Assembly: GCF_014805625.2 (NCBI RefSeq)
Contig: NW_023998440.1
Location: forward strand, 3,095,767 to 3,159,766
Direction of reading: 5' to 3'
Length of the DNA: 64,000 bases
Source of the DNA: Glossina fuscipes
Taxonomy: Eukaryota; Arthropoda; Insecta; Diptera; Glossinidae
Shown here in pieces: positions 25,703 through 38,516 of the stretch. Positions within the stretch are counted from its first letter, which is position 1, and the number at the start of each line of letters is the position of its first letter. A model generated the notes under the pieces. It ran no database searches, was not told the DNA's origin, and saw only the letters and a program-made list of their open reading frames with translations. A program made the position numbers and the translations under genes.

Positions 25703-26626
25703 ATGATGAAAGAGGAAAACCGACTTGTATTTTTTAGTAGTAAAATTTTTGTACTGCTTATCGTAGCGCAGACGTTACCACGTATATATGCTTTTCCAAA
25801 CGGTGCACCGGAAAAGGTATGTGACACAATGTTGCCATTTCACGGTGGCGGCATACTGCCAGCGAATTCGGTACCACCTTTTCGAATAGAAACATCAAGT
25901 AGCGTTGTTGGTCAAGGTCAGGTTTTGCGTGTTTATATAGCTGGCGTGCCGAATGGTTTACAGTTCGGTGGTTTCATGATACAAGCACGGCAGATCCGAC
26001 CGCCTTATGAAATTGTAAGTTGAAGGACAATATCCTAATACATTTTAATAGTTTCTTTAACTTAGATGGGACAATTCAATCCCTCTGAAAGTGGTCACTC
26101 CAAGCTAATGAATTGCGGAAATTCGGTGGGCAATTCTGCGACACACTCGCATGCTGGTCCTAAAGCAGAGATCTCTTTGGAATGGCAATCCCCGATAGAT
26201 TTTGAAGGTGACGTCATTTTCAAGTAAGCGAATTGTTTACAATAATTTTAGCCAAAATCTTTAACAAAAATTTATTCAGTTCTACAGTCGCTCAATCGTA
26301 TGATACGTTTTGGGTGGGCATTCCGTCTAATACGGTGCGTGTCGTAAAGCGAGATTTAGCACCGCAAAATTATAGCACGCCTAGACCAAGATTCTCTCCC
26401 TCATCACGCCCGCCGTATGTGCCAGCTTATGAACAGCCAGTTACTACGCCGATGCCTGAAGATCCCTTTTATGATGAATGTGAGTCAGCGAAAATTTGTT
26501 TCGGTATTCCCGATGGTTGTCTAGAGAAGAGAAATTGTGTTAATGCAGGCGCAATTAAGGTACGCGGCAATATCCACGAATTTGAAATTCTGTGCACAGC
26601 AAGTAAGTAAATTTAACTACGGTTTG

Positions 26627-26675
<49 letters not shown>

Positions 26676-29600
26676 TCCTCAGCAAACGTTATCAAAATTG
26701 TTATTTTCTATTAACAGAGGATGCGGCTTATGTAGCTTTAGGTCTATCGGATGACGATAAAATGGGTGACGATTTGGTTACCGAATGTGTACCTCAGAAT
26801 GGCCGGGTTGCTATGTACAGTTCGTATACCTCAGCCCCACCGAATGGTAATTACGGTGCAAAACGTAACGGAGTTGTAAGTTTAACAATGTTTTTGATAT
26901 CGCCGGATTACTAATGCTGTATATTGTCTTAATCTTCTAGCCTCTTACTGCCCGTCTTGTGGAATCTTCTTTTATTAATGGCGCTATTTATTGCAAAGTT
27001 GAACGTGATCAAACCACAAAAGTGGGAAATCGTGTCTTTGATTTAGTTAATAAAAAATACTTTTTACTTTTGGCTTCTGGCAGGAGTCTAAAAGGTAATT
27101 ATTGAATAATTATCTGAGCTATACGTATAATATATAACTTCTTTATTGTCATTCGTTTTTAGATGCTGGGGTAGGTTATCATGATATCATCAAATCTTCC
27201 TCCTCTAAAGCTATTAGTTTAGCTGAAATACAAAGTCTTAGTGCTGCCTCACCTATTTTATTAAGATTACACGGAGCTTTTATGATTACTGCTTGGATAG
27301 GTACCACTTCCCTGGGCATAATTTTGGCTCGTTATTTCAAGCAAACCTGGACGGGCAGTCAGTTATGCGGCAAAGATCAATGGTTTGCTGTAAGTATCCC
27401 GTAATTAGTTCGATCTCTCGGAAGCATGTCATCTTACATAATTTTCAGTGGCATCGTATTTGTATGGTCAGCACCTGGTCTTTAACTATGGTCGCCTTTG
27501 TGCTCATTTTTGTTGAAATTAACGGTTGGTCTGCCAATCAGGATCGTCATGCTATACTAGGTGTCGTGACTACCATAATATGCTTTATACAACCGTTTGG
27601 TGCTTTATTTCGACCGGCTCCAAATTCGAAAAATCGACCCATTTTCAATTGGCTCCATTGGTTGGGCGGTAACTTAGCTCATTTGTTAGCTAGTAAGTTG
27701 TAATCGATAAATATTTTATTGATAAGAACGTGATTTTTTTTTTTTTTTAGTTGTTACCATATTTTACGCGGTGAAATTACCTAAGGCTGAATTGCCGGAA
27801 TGGATGGATTGGATATTAGTCGCTTACGTAGCCATCCATGTTATAGTTCATTTGATATACTCAGTAAGTAATGAATAAATGTTCCACTCCAAGCAAAAAG
27901 GGAGCAATTGGAACGTAAGCTTCATTTGCACAAAATGTAAATTTCGTATTGCAAGGGCCGTTTCAAACGAGCTTAACACTAAGGTTTTTCTTTCAAGAAA
28001 AAACTTCCATTCCGAAATTAAACGAAGAAAGTCTTCAAAAGTATATTAATTGCCAAACGTCTTACTCCTGACGTAAAATTGGATTTTTTTTCTCGTAAAA
28101 AAATGCTGCGATATATTCAGGCGAAGCTAGCATGAGTCTAAGCTAATGTGCTTAAGTTTATGCTACCGAAATTTACAAAATTTTCATAAACAACACGTCT
28201 ACCGATTAGAATCATAGAATCATAGTAGATTCTACAATCCCCTGGGAAAAAATATCCCATTATGTCGACTTACAGACAGTCCTCCTCGAATTCGCTCCTT
28301 GAAATACGCAAATTAGTAGCTAGGAAAAAACGGTGATATTCATCAGTGCATTCTTTAAAACCTCTTGAAAAGCAATTATTCCTCCGCTAGGGCTGGCTGC
28401 TTATAGTCAACTATTTATTGAACGTTTTGAGAATTGAAGAGACTCAAGAGGTTTCGTAGTATCTTACCACGACTATGTTTATACTCTTTATGCTCTTGAG
28501 ATGCTTTGTACGACTGATGTAAAAATTAAAATTATGCATGAATTTAGATAAAATCTCCCTCCTTATCACGACTTAGATCTAACTCATATTTTATATCCCC
28601 TATCTATGTACATAAGATGTCCCTATTTCGCCTGGAAAAATGTAAATATTATTGTTTGTATAAAAAAAAAAACAAAGTTAATAATATTTCATTTTCAATC
28701 ATTAGCTACTAATTATCCCTGTTTATCTGTCTCGGCTAAGGACTCTTACTATGCCATAACTAAATGCAGATATTTTTATGTATACAGATTGCAGGTTGCG
28801 TTTCTGATCGGCAGCAAACGCAAAAGATCAATGCTTTTCAAATGGGCGATATGTCTCATCATGGCCTACGTAACAGTATGAAGATGGAACGTAAAATGGA
28901 TGCACCGGTAAGTATGCACGGTGTCCTCTTGAAATTCTTCACTTATCCATTGGAAACAGTGCCAAATAAGATGAACATCATATGCGTGACAGTTTATTTA
29001 CGTTTCTATTCAACAGGAACTCATATCAAGAGTACTTTCCATCCATAACATTTTTTCAGCTCAATATTTACCATCCGTTCCCTTAAGGAATTCCAAATTT
29101 TAAATGTACTTCCTTTTTTACATCCTGCAACAATTGCGCTACAGTGCTACATTAAGGTTATGTCGACATATGTAGCACCCACGATAGACCCAAGGATAAA
29201 CGCTATTAAAAAGGTTTTGGGTCAACTTTTGATCACGTTTTTTACCCATTTCCCCCATAAGGGTTTACTTTGAAAAACCGCTATACGAATAAAAATACCA
29301 ATTAACAACATTTATCGACAATACTCGCGGGTATTATAGTATAGTATAGTATTTCACCAATCTGAATTGTTATTTTGATAACTTGAGCTCCCTTTTTTTA
29401 AGATTTCCGAACCGATCTAAGTTTGGCCATCCATGTACTTTGTATTCAACCTGCAGATTACAATTTTTAAGTTTTTTCAATGAAATTTGGTAGATTGACG
29501 TGTTTTGACCTAATAACAAACGCTTTTAAAAATGATTGAGATCGGTCAATTTTTTCGACCACTCCCCATGTGACGACTTATTTTCAAAAATTGAAATTAA

Positions 29601-30381
29601 CAACATTTTTCCACTAAATTCTGAGTAATAATATTTTGGTTCGGTTTATTCTACTGGAGTGATTTTTACAGTTTATATCATAGTTTCTAGGAAAACTGAA
29701 TCTTTATATTTTAAAAAATTGCAAGTTTCAATATTTCATGGTGAAAATGAGTTTATTATAGTAAATTGATAAAGTAATCAACTTTACCGAACTTGGACAG
29801 TGTAGGTCTATTTTTTAGATAACATCGCATATAATGGTTCTTAGGAAATGCACCAAAGGAAATGAACCAAACTTAACCGACATGAGTTTATTTCTTGGAC
29901 TCTATCCCATATAACATTTCTCATGCTTAGTAAGCTCCTCAGAAGAAAGTTTCATTTTTTCAAGTTTTATGATGAGAAAGTCTTATTTCTAGTCTTTTAC
30001 GACGGAAACTAAAAAATAATAAAATTATTAGAAAGAAAATTTACTTTGCTAAATTTGAATTACATCATGCTATGTCTTGGGCATTGTCTAGTATGCGGTC
30101 TTCCATAAAAATGTGCCTTTACATGAAAATGATGACTGTTTTTTGGCGTATTATAGCCAAACAGAGCGAAGTGGTGTAGCGTATCCAAAGGTCGGCCTTG
30201 CTCAACTAAAATGTCTACTCGTTTTTTTTTTTATATATCTTTTCAGTTCAGTGCTTTCCGCAAAGGGCTTTTGGGTCTGTATATAGTAATATTAATTCTT
30301 TTTGTTGCGGTTTTGGTGCTTATTGTCGTGCTGGCTCCAATCGAAGCAACTTTTAAGGATCTGCAAGCGAAGTTAAATTAA
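25703..30381 (+). CDS. Ferric-chelate reductase 1-like protein (Reeler-DOMON-cytochrome b561)
   Basis: Ten coding exons join in frame to 647 aa: 25703-26014, 26066-26223, 26280-26602, 26718-26875, 26941-27094, 27163-27389, 27449-27692, 27751-27863, 28788-28907, 30247-30381. Visible parts are a signal peptide (residues 1 to about 30), a Reeler domain (about 38-170), a Pro/Ser linker (about 184-219) and a DOMON domain (about 224-365). A six-helix cytochrome b561 domain follows, with candidate haem histidines H405, H446, H478 and H514, then a final hydrophobic helix in the last exon. Family knowledge: such membrane proteins carry electrons across endomembranes or the plasma membrane and reduce ferric iron; the substrate here is inferred. 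The architecture matches FRRS1 and its fly homologue (CG8399-type). A splice-acceptor-like 'gaaatacag' at 25662-25670 suggests a 5'UTR intron. The last intron holds a dispersed repeat. Confidence 0.95.
26630..26670. repeat. (CT)n microsatellite in reductase intron 3
   Basis: An uninterrupted CT run lies between the donor at 26603 and the acceptor ending at 26717. It creates a spurious Ser/Leu-repeat frame. Confidence 0.95.
29145..30222 (+). repeat. Dispersed repeat family copy inside the last reductase intron
   Basis: It starts in degraded 5' sequence ('ggttatgtcgacatatgtag') and includes 'tcgaccactccccatgtgac' and 'tttcatggtgaaaatgagtt'. It ends with 'gtggtgtagcgtatccaaag' and 'gtcggccttgctcaactaaa', only about 25 bp upstream of the splice acceptor at 30246. 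It accounts for most of the 1.3 kb intron. Confidence 0.8.
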
Positions 30382-30730
30382 AATCTAAAACAAAAAAAAA
30401 AAAGTGGAAAATATCCCAAACCAAATAACATTTTGGCTCAAAGTTTTTTTTTCTAGCGTTATAATATTTTTTAAAATGTCTTTTTTTTACTTACATTTAA
30501 TTTAATATATATATTTTTTATTAAGTTTTGTATTTGTATATAGAAGATTAAGACAGTGTGTGTGTGTGTGTATATAAGTTTATACAATTTTTTTTGTTAA
30601 TCTTTTTCTTTTTTGTTTTTTGCTCTACATAGATGTACAAAATCAAATGGTGTATAAAGTCTACTGTTATTGCATGTGTACAGTAACAGAAAAAAAACTT
30701 TTTTAACAAATAATATTATTTATAAATTTT

Positions 30731-30736
30731 AATAAA
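30731..30736 (+). terminator. Poly(A) signal of the reductase gene
   Basis: A canonical AATAAA lies 350 bp after the stop codon, in an A/T-rich 3'UTR with a TG run at 30558-30570. An A-rich stretch follows. It is the most likely 3' end, by position only. Confidence 0.6.
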
Positions 30737-30823
30737 CTAAAAAAAAAAAGCGAACGAAAAGAAAAACAAGATTAAAATATAGAAATGGTGCCTTTTAATT
30801 CTTTAAATTTGTGACAGTTTTTT

Positions 30824-30829
30824 TTTATT
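30824..30829 (-). terminator. Poly(A) signal of the caspar/FAF1 gene
   Basis: A minus-strand AATAAA about 545 bp downstream of the caspar stop. It lies only about 90 bp from the poly(A) signal of the convergent reductase gene, so the two 3'UTRs abut or nearly so. Confidence 0.5.
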
Positions 30830-31198
30830 CATCTATTTCTTTTAAAAAATACGTTATTTCTTTTTGGAATTTTCTTAAAACTGGCTAATCACATCTATTA
30901 AACGCTACTGCGGACAGAGATGATGCTTCCGATCATCACCATCGCTGGTTTAATAGATAAGATAGAACTCTAGTCTCTTCGTGTTTACTTTACTGAATTC
31001 TACTTCGGCTAATTTCTTTCATACTTATTTATAATTTTCTTTGCGATTCAATTACAAAAAAATTTTTTTTTGTTTGGTTTGTAGTTGGGCAGGCTAAGTA
31101 TATTATTAAGAAATGTTTCTGCTTTCTGTTTTTCTATTTAATTTTTTTTGGTTTCTAAGTTCTTGTAAATTAATTTCGAGAACACACACACGTTTCTG

Positions 31199-31330
31199 AG
31201 TATGACATATGAATTTGTTACCAGAGAGAGAGAGAAAGAGAGGGTGATAGAGAGAGAGAGATAGAAGGAGAGAGAGGGGGAAAGGGAAAAGGAGAAAAAA
31301 AAAAGAATAAGAGAGGATAAGATAGATAGG
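31199..31330. repeat. Imperfect GA-rich microsatellite in the caspar 3'UTR
   Basis: A purine-rich run of gagaga units broken by aaag, gatag and gggg. It gives a spurious Leu/Ser-rich minus-strand frame and is transcribed, if the 3' end assignment is right, as a CU-rich tract in caspar mRNA. Confidence 0.8.
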
Positions 31331-31372
31331 ATGGGACAAGAAGGAAAGTATTTAAAATTTATAAATTTAAAA

Positions 31373-34300
31373 TCATCGTTCTTCTAATATAACCGTTTCC
31401 TGTGGATATAATTTTAGATGTTGTAATGTTTGTGTAGCATTGACTGAGGTCAAATCACGACGTGGCCAACTAGATATTAATTTGTAATCTTCGATAAGAA
31501 AACCATGCGAGGCAACAAAATTTAATAAATCCTAGAAAAATAAGAAAAAAATTGTTTAAAATAATAAAATTAAATACCCATCACCTCGAACCAATTGCGA
31601 TCTATTTCGATTTGCATTATATTCCCTAAATATGTCTTTTATAAAACTTATCCGTAAATCTTTGCATACGTACTATATTCATTCTCTAAATTGATTTTAG
31701 AATTCGGCTGTGAATATATTAACTAATTTTTTAATTTTTTTTCTGAAATCCCGACGCTGTGACAATTTCAATAACAGACGGGAGAGGTCTGCAGTTACCT
31801 GACATGAAAAGATAATAACACAAGCTCAAGCAAATTAACTGTTTAGCGTTTCATAAAGAGAAAAAGAAGTTCCATAGAAATTAAAAGAATTTTAAGAGGG
31901 AACACCTTCTTAGCGAGCACAACAGGCAGTTTGCAAGTCTAAATTCATATATTCGACTTTTTCATTGAACTTTTACGCCTACATATCGTCATTGCTAGCT
32001 TTAATATTAGGCTCGATATTTGTTAGTTTAAAATGTATATAGAGTATATGATGTCTGCTTTCATATTTCGCAAAGTTCTTTTGATGATAGGTATGAAAAT
32101 TTAAAAATTGATTGTATTATTCTTTTACCTCTAATGTGTTATTGGTGTAAAATCTACGTTCTAAAAACTCGCCAGTTGGCTTGCGTACACGTATTTTGGA
32201 AATATTTTTCTCAGTTTCAGCCGGTTCATGAGGCAAAGATTGTTTAGCCTAAAATTGAATGGTCAAAAATATATTGTAAGCGCTTTGTTGTATTTAAAAA
32301 CCTACCACCAAACGTATTGACTCTCGTCTTGCTTCCTCTTCGGCTCTTTCTGAAGCCAAACGTTTTCGTTCAGCTGCTATGGCTGCCTCCTTTTGCTGTT
32401 TGGCCTCCTCTTTGGCTATATCGGCCTGCAGCGTCTGCTGATAGGCCATATCCTGTTCGGCTTTAACTTGATCACGTAATGCCCGAGCATCTTCTTCAGC
32501 TATTTCAACTTGCAAGTGTTCATTATACATTTCCACCGACTCTAGAAGCCGTGACATCAAATCATCTAAGCCAACATTGCCTAAATGGTTCAATCTTGTC
32601 AATATGAAGTTTTATAATGAATTTAATTTGATGATCTTTACCATGAATCACAGATAATACTTCGCACGATGTACGTCCAGACAAACGGCTTTTGCCAATT
32701 ATTAGTATTGACGGTAATTTGTCTATTGATATATTACGCACAGTCAATGAGGCTGTATTACTTATGCAACCGGTAACGGAGGACAGAAGTCTGTAAGAAA
32801 CAAAATCAAGTGTCATACAATTTTAATAGTCCGAGGATTTTGTAATCAAATATTTATCTTCTTTGTTTTTCGTTTTCAACTTACGCACGAAACTTTGTCA
32901 GGGTTTTAAAGTAATCAACTATTATCTAAGTTATTCTGCATCTCTTTGTTTCCCTTCCCATTTATTTGAGATGGAATAGTTTAAGTCCGAATTTTCTCAA
33001 TATTTTATCATATCATGTCTGAACAAAAGACTCTATAAAATGTTCTCGATTAGCACGTAAACATTCACGTGTCCATCTTTCGTTATAAAATTCGCAACTT
33101 ACGCATATATATATATATATATGTATATAAGGTTAACGTTCTGAATGAACCTTTTGCAATAAAATATCAATGTTTTTAACTAACCAAAATATATAGGACG
33201 GCAGGCATACAAAGTTTTAATTATGAAAGGGAGAAATGGGCTTTTCATTTCTTTAAAGATCCTAAGCATATTTGTGTAAAGGGTGCTTTTGATCGAATTG
33301 ATTTCTTGTATTCCGCGTGCCAAAAAATTATAAATTGAAAGATAGAAGACGAAGTCCTCTATCTTTACAGTTAAACTGGATAGCATGAATACAAACTTAC
33401 AAATGTTTATTGCTTTCGTGGGTTAAATCCCAACCGTACACAATGAAATTTTCTGCAAACGTTTGTAAAATGCTTTCATGTTTCATAAGACGATCACAAA
33501 ACACATTTGTTAGAATACTTTCTCCGTGATGTAAATAAATTGCCAGCAGTTTACGCTAAAGAGGGTATAGAAAAAAAAATGTAATAAACAAAAAAACTCC
33601 AAATAAGCAAAAAACTAGATTGAAATTACTTCACGTGCAGGCTTATGGCAGGCTTCTTTTAAAGCATCTTCTAGGCTGCCAGAGAAAAATATGGGATGAG
33701 GTTCACCAAAACGTTGTTTGTAATTATCAAGAAATTCCAAAGAGCCAGTCGTCTCATTATCTGTGTTGTTAGAGACTAAGGAAATGCATTCGTAAGATTT
33801 TGTGTTCATCACGATAACATTCCTTTTAAAAAAACTTACTCAAATGCCTGCTGGCAGATTGTACTGGTGGTGGATCAGTAAAGAACTCTTCGCAGTTATT
33901 AAAGTCCGAAGCATCTTCAAATTCATCGGTCGAGCTGTCAGTGTCGAGACCCATAACACTGTAATTTGAACATAACCATAAGTTTTACTGGGTAATTATT
34001 TACATAGAACAGCTTACTTTGCCGTGCGTGGTGGTAGAGTAGATGTTACTGTAGCACTGTTAGTATTAAAACGTATTTTACTTGAACCATTTTGCAATAT
34101 AAAATTATGCGTCAATTGTATGCCAGATTGCTGCAAATTTGCCAGAAATGATGTTATTGTATATATCTGCTAAAATTTGTGCTAGCACTATTTACCGCTA
34201 ATGTAGAATCATTGTCGCAGCTTTGTGGCCACCCCGTCCACTCTTGGTGTCTAACCGGTATATCCGTGACATAGTAAACATTAGTTTTAACCTCTTGCAC

Positions 34301-35483
34301 CGTTGTACGTCCTGGAAACGTCAATTCATGGCGATTACCTTCTGGCTGTTGTACAATAGTAAGTTTAAACATTTTATCCAAACGTCCCGTGATCTCATCG
34401 CTAATAAAGTTATAAAAAATGTTACTACGTAAATTCATTGCTTAGGAAATTTGTAAACATATTTACTTTTCAAAATCCATATAACCTTCCTCAGTCAAAT
34501 CGATCAATATTAATTCATTTTCAGGAGATAAATTTAAATTAGATAATTTGGTTGTAGGTATTTGAGCCTCACGTAGTTTTGCTGGCGGCCAGCCGCGTAT
34601 TGCTTGACGACATATCGGTATACCAGTGGCATCATTTACTTTTTTCTTCAATTGTTCTAAACACGAATAAATAAATAACGGAATTTCGTTACAATATAAA
34701 AATAAGACCTTAAATAAATAGAAAATAACTCTTACCAATAGTAGCAGTTGAAGGCAGTCGTATATCAAAAATCTTTTGATCAAAGTGTATATTAAATAGT
34801 ATTTGCTTGGTTGTCGTAGACGATGTCGATGACATGCTGGCGTCCAAGTCCATATCAGAGGCAAGATCAATTAAATCATCGTCGGCTGAATTTGATGAGA
34901 CTATAATAATGTTAACAATTATTATCTTTTTTAATAGAATAGTTTGAAAACAATTTAGTTTTTACGAGTAAAAAACAACCCTGTTGTTATACCTGGTACG
35001 AATGCGCTGTCAGCAGCGGTGTTGTTTTTACTATGATTTCTCGTGTTTTTGAACCAACGTGGGCATGTGGATGATGTACTCGATTCCGATGAGAAATTAT
35101 TTAAGGCTGTAGTAGACGTGCTAGCGTGGTAAGAAAACGGTACCATGGGCTCAGCTTCTGTTAGTAAAGGTGGTTGTATTTCGTCATCCTGCGGTATAAC
35201 ACGTTGTATGGCAGCCTTAAAAGCATAATATCAACAGATATTGTGATGAATTTTTATTGCCTGCGCGCATATATTTGAAGTAACTCACCATGAGATCCCA
35301 ATTAGTTTCTTCCAAATGAGAAAATGCTTCGCCAACATCATCGATGCCTGTTATGCTCTAAAAAGTTATAATAGAATTAGTCAGCGGTTGTTATAAAAAC
35401 AAAAAAACAACAAAAAAATCACAATTTTTTCTTTTAATTACTTGAAAATTGGCCAAGATTTCTTCTTTGTTTTCAGACGACAT
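31373..35483 (-). CDS. casp: Caspar / FAS-associated factor 1 (FAF1) orthologue
   Basis: Fourteen coding exons (minus order: 35483-35442, 35357-35289, 35215-34993, 34900-34736, 34656-34467, 34400-34196, 34130-34018, 33958-33840, 33775-33630, 33555-33401, 32790-32642, 32580-32306, 32248-32129, 31531-31373) give 709 aa with every junction in frame. Domains: UBA (about 1-50, 'SSENKEEILANFQ' then 'EETNWDLMAAIQRVIPQ'), Ser-rich linker, ubiquitin-like region 1 (about 145-232), region 2 (about 240-330), UAS thioredoxin-like domain (about 385-545), charged coiled coil (about 550-617) and C-terminal UBX (about 630-709, 'IRVRKPTGEFLERRFY', 'LISSWPRRDL'). Family knowledge: FAF1 proteins bind ubiquitin through UBA and the p97/VCP ATPase through UBX. 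Drosophila Caspar restrains Imd/Relish immune signalling, so the same role is inferred here. The gene is convergent with the reductase gene. Confidence 0.95.
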
Positions 35484-36359
35484 TTGCTTGATCTATGATG
35501 GCTTGTGTGTAATGAATGAATGCTTGATGGGGTTGATTCCTTTTCGCTCCTTTTCAACTTATTTATTTATTTTTTTTTGTTTCTTTATTATTTTCGAGTT
35601 TCTTCTTTTAATGCTTTCGTAAATTATTTGAGAAAATATTTACTTTTCAGATATAGTTGTTATTAAGACTTTTTATTTTTAATAAAATTTTTTATAAAAA
35701 AAACCACAGACTCAGAATACATTCGTGAAGTATTCTTCAAGTAGAGAGAAAACTTCTTTTTTCAATTAACCTAAACATAAGGTATTTTATTGTTAGCGTT
35801 TTCTTTTTTTATATGTTTTTATTTTGGTTATTTTTTAGTGAATTTTTGAAAATTTTTAATTGAACTGCGTTTGAAACTTTTATAATCACCACGAAATGTC
35901 GATAATTTTATTGAACATTTGGAAATAGCAAAAAAAAAATGACTTGTGAGACGAAAACAATTCCAATTTCTTTCTTTGTTAAGTCACGAAGTCTCCGGGT
36001 TACCAGATTATTGCACCACGAAATACAGCTGTAATAATTGCGGAAATGCATTATCGTAAGTTTATAGTGAAATATCATAGCTAGTTATGGAGAAATGGCA
36101 TAAACAAAGAAAATCATTAAAAGAAATTTACGTAATAATGCTAGTTAACAATGAAAACAAAGAGAATTTTTTCCTTTTTCTCTTAAGTTACGAACTTTGA
36201 TAGCATGATGGAAAGGAGAATAATTTTGAAAGCAGAATTTTTAAAAATAAAATTAACCTCCCTGCAAGTAATAAATCGTTTAAATGTATTGATCGTTAAG
36301 GATTTTCCTGATTGTCTTTAATTAAATAACTGATCTTTTTATTAATCAAATATTATAAG
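35484..36359. other. Caspar upstream region
   Basis: The presumed promoter and 5'UTR of the minus-strand caspar gene. It is T- and A-rich, and no core promoter motif could be assigned with confidence. Confidence 0.4.
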
Positions 36360-36459
36360 NNNNNNNNNNNNNNNNNNNNNNNNNNNNNNNNNNNNNNNNN
36401 NNNNNNNNNNNNNNNNNNNNNNNNNNNNNNNNNNNNNNNNNNNNNNNNNNNNNNNNNNN
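36360..36459. other. Assembly gap (100 N)
   Basis: Exactly 100 N. This is a conventional placeholder for a gap of unknown size, so the distance between flanks is not reliable. Confidence 0.99.
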
Positions 36460-37267
36460 AGAAATATATGATTAAGCCAAATTACTAAGTCAAGATTAAA
36501 AGATTTGTTGATCAAGTTCCACAATTACTTGAGCGATCGCAACAAGTTATTTTTCTTTTGAACGTGGTGGTTCTTTTACTTTGGTACAACAACGTCCTAC
36601 TGGTAACATAAATTGTCGACTGTGCTTTATTTGATATTCACGCGTTCAATTTAAAGTGATCTCGTTTACGCATTGACTTCTCGCTATCATGTTTTTAAGT
36701 AAACTTAACACAAGATCTTGTAAGAAACATTTACACTGGCTATCTTCGCAGATAATAATCTGGTAGCTGAGGAAAAAGAACACCTCAAATTAATTTAGGT
36801 CAAAAATTTTGGGTGGCATTTTTTTATTTTAAATTTAATATTTGTGCAGCAATATTTATCATTTGGATACAATTTAATGATGTGCCAAAAACAATTTTTT
36901 TAAAAAATGCTAACCTTATGGAGATTTAAACGAACAATATTTTGTATTTAGCACAGTGAAACGTCAAATATTAATTTGCTGAATTTTTAGAGGCAGAAGA
37001 AAAAGAACAAGAAAAATACTTTTAAATCAGAGAAAACTGTCAATAGAGGTTTTTTTTTTTTAAATTTGCTCCTAGCCGGCTACGTCAGTCGTTCGCTGTT
37101 AACGTAATTGCTGCTTTAATTCTTTCAACTATTCCATCTATTACTATCGCAAGAACTGCAAAAATTGACAAGCTCTATCGAAGATTTTTAAATTTTAAGT
37201 AAGCAAATAGAGCTTTGTTACAAAGTCCTGAAATAACGTAAGATGAGGTTACTGTTTATCCAGATTG

Positions 37268-37293
37268 TATTATTATTATTATTATTATTATTA
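37268..37293. repeat. (ATT)n microsatellite
   Basis: A short run of ATT units next to a non-LTR retrotransposon relic. It causes a poly-Asn shadow frame on the minus strand. Confidence 0.9.
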
Positions 37294-37439
37294 GTGCAGT
37301 TATTTAGCCTAACGGAGTAAATTCGTGGACTGAAACGAATGAATTGAGTACTAGCAACATAGGCTAAGGCTAAGCTATCAGATCTATTATAGCAAAGAAA
37401 ATTAGATATTGAGCCTATTAGTTTTGATAAAGTAATATA

Positions 37440-38460
37440 TTGAGTTGACATAACGTTCTGTAGCAGATTTCAGCACATCAATAGGATTGGTTAGAATGTG
37501 CTTTATCGTGATAATTTGCTCACAATCGCAGATTGGAGAAGAAGACTTCTTTAAGATCTGTTGGTGCGTTGCAATTTCATGGCCTAAGTGAATTCTCGAA
37601 AATGATTTGATCTTGATTTTGTGAACATTTGATGAATTTAATGATGGAACTAATTGAGGGTTACAACAAAAGTATTGTTGATGAACGTATTGTGGATTTG
37701 CTTCCATAATTTCCTCTTTGACGCTTCTTTCAAGGTTCAACTATTTTATTATATCGTTAATGATTAGAGGTGCAGAAGCAGCACACTTCACCGCTCGATC
37801 AGCTTGTTCATTTCCCAATAAACCGATAGGACTTGCTACCCAACACATTTTAATTTTATCGCTCATGTTTGATTCACGCATGTTGCGATGATTTTTGATG
37901 GTGCTCCGGCTCCAAGTTGAGGAAGTATTTGGTTCAGAAGAATCTGTCCTGAAGCATATTTCATGGCACTGACATCTGGCTGACCATAAGATTTAGAGCC
38001 GTCTGCATATAAGAGACGTTAACCGTCAAATTGCAGCATTTGTGTTTTTTCAGCATTTGGAATAGATGTTTTTAAGTAAAGAAGCTTGGGAAGGAATTTA
38101 GTTCTTAATTCACAAAGTCTATTTTCTAACGCTGGGAGACCAGTCTCAGCTATGATATGGTTGACGGACGCCGTTGCGAAAAATATAGCTACTTGTTCTA
38201 AGGGCTTAGTTACAGACCGATTTTGGGATGTTGATATTAGATTTGTAGCTATTGTCATAAATTATCGGCCTATAGTCAATCTTCCTTCGAAGAAGCAACA
38301 TAAGCAACAGTGTTAATATATGCGTGGCTTTTCCAAGCAATGTGGCAATGCAATTTTTTAACTTAAGACAGTGTGATTTTCGACGATACTTTGTTGGAGG
38401 CCGTGAGCGCGAGTTGTGCCTCATTTTGGTCTCATAGGTAGTTTTAAGTGTAACTAGGTA
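37440..38460 (-). mobile_element. Non-LTR retrotransposon relic, end of RT through RNase H and C-terminus
   Basis: Minus-strand reading order. First comes a segment with 'ETGLPALENRLCELRTKF' (38258-38019). Then a degenerate RNase H region, then 37740-37402 with 'FSRIHLGHEIATHQQILKK' followed by 'CDCEQIITIKHILTN'. The last part is the typical C-terminal 'HxCxC...TVKHIL' zinc-knuckle-like signature of RNase H-bearing non-LTR elements. Stops and shifts separate the parts, so it is inactive. It shares the 'gaagacttctttaagatc' stretch with the fragment at 12696-13030. Confidence 0.8.
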
Positions 38461-38516
38461 TTGGCCATATCTTAGCGTAGTTTAAGATATTCTAGATTGT
38501 GATAGAATCGCCAATA

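Noticed and set aside
28606..29048. Two plus-strand frames extending beyond the reductase exon at 28788-28907
   Set aside because: Only the exon between the acceptor at 28787 and the donor at 28908 fits the domain and frame; the extensions are intron read-through.
31106..31339. Leu/Ser/Pro-rich minus-strand frame
   Set aside because: It is produced by the GA-rich microsatellite in the caspar 3'UTR.
34223..34432. Plus-strand 69-codon frame
   Set aside because: It is antisense to caspar exon 6, which is in frame with its neighbours.
36342..36524. 60-codon minus-strand frame across the gap
   Set aside because: Most of it is translated N; it is an artefact of the assembly gap.
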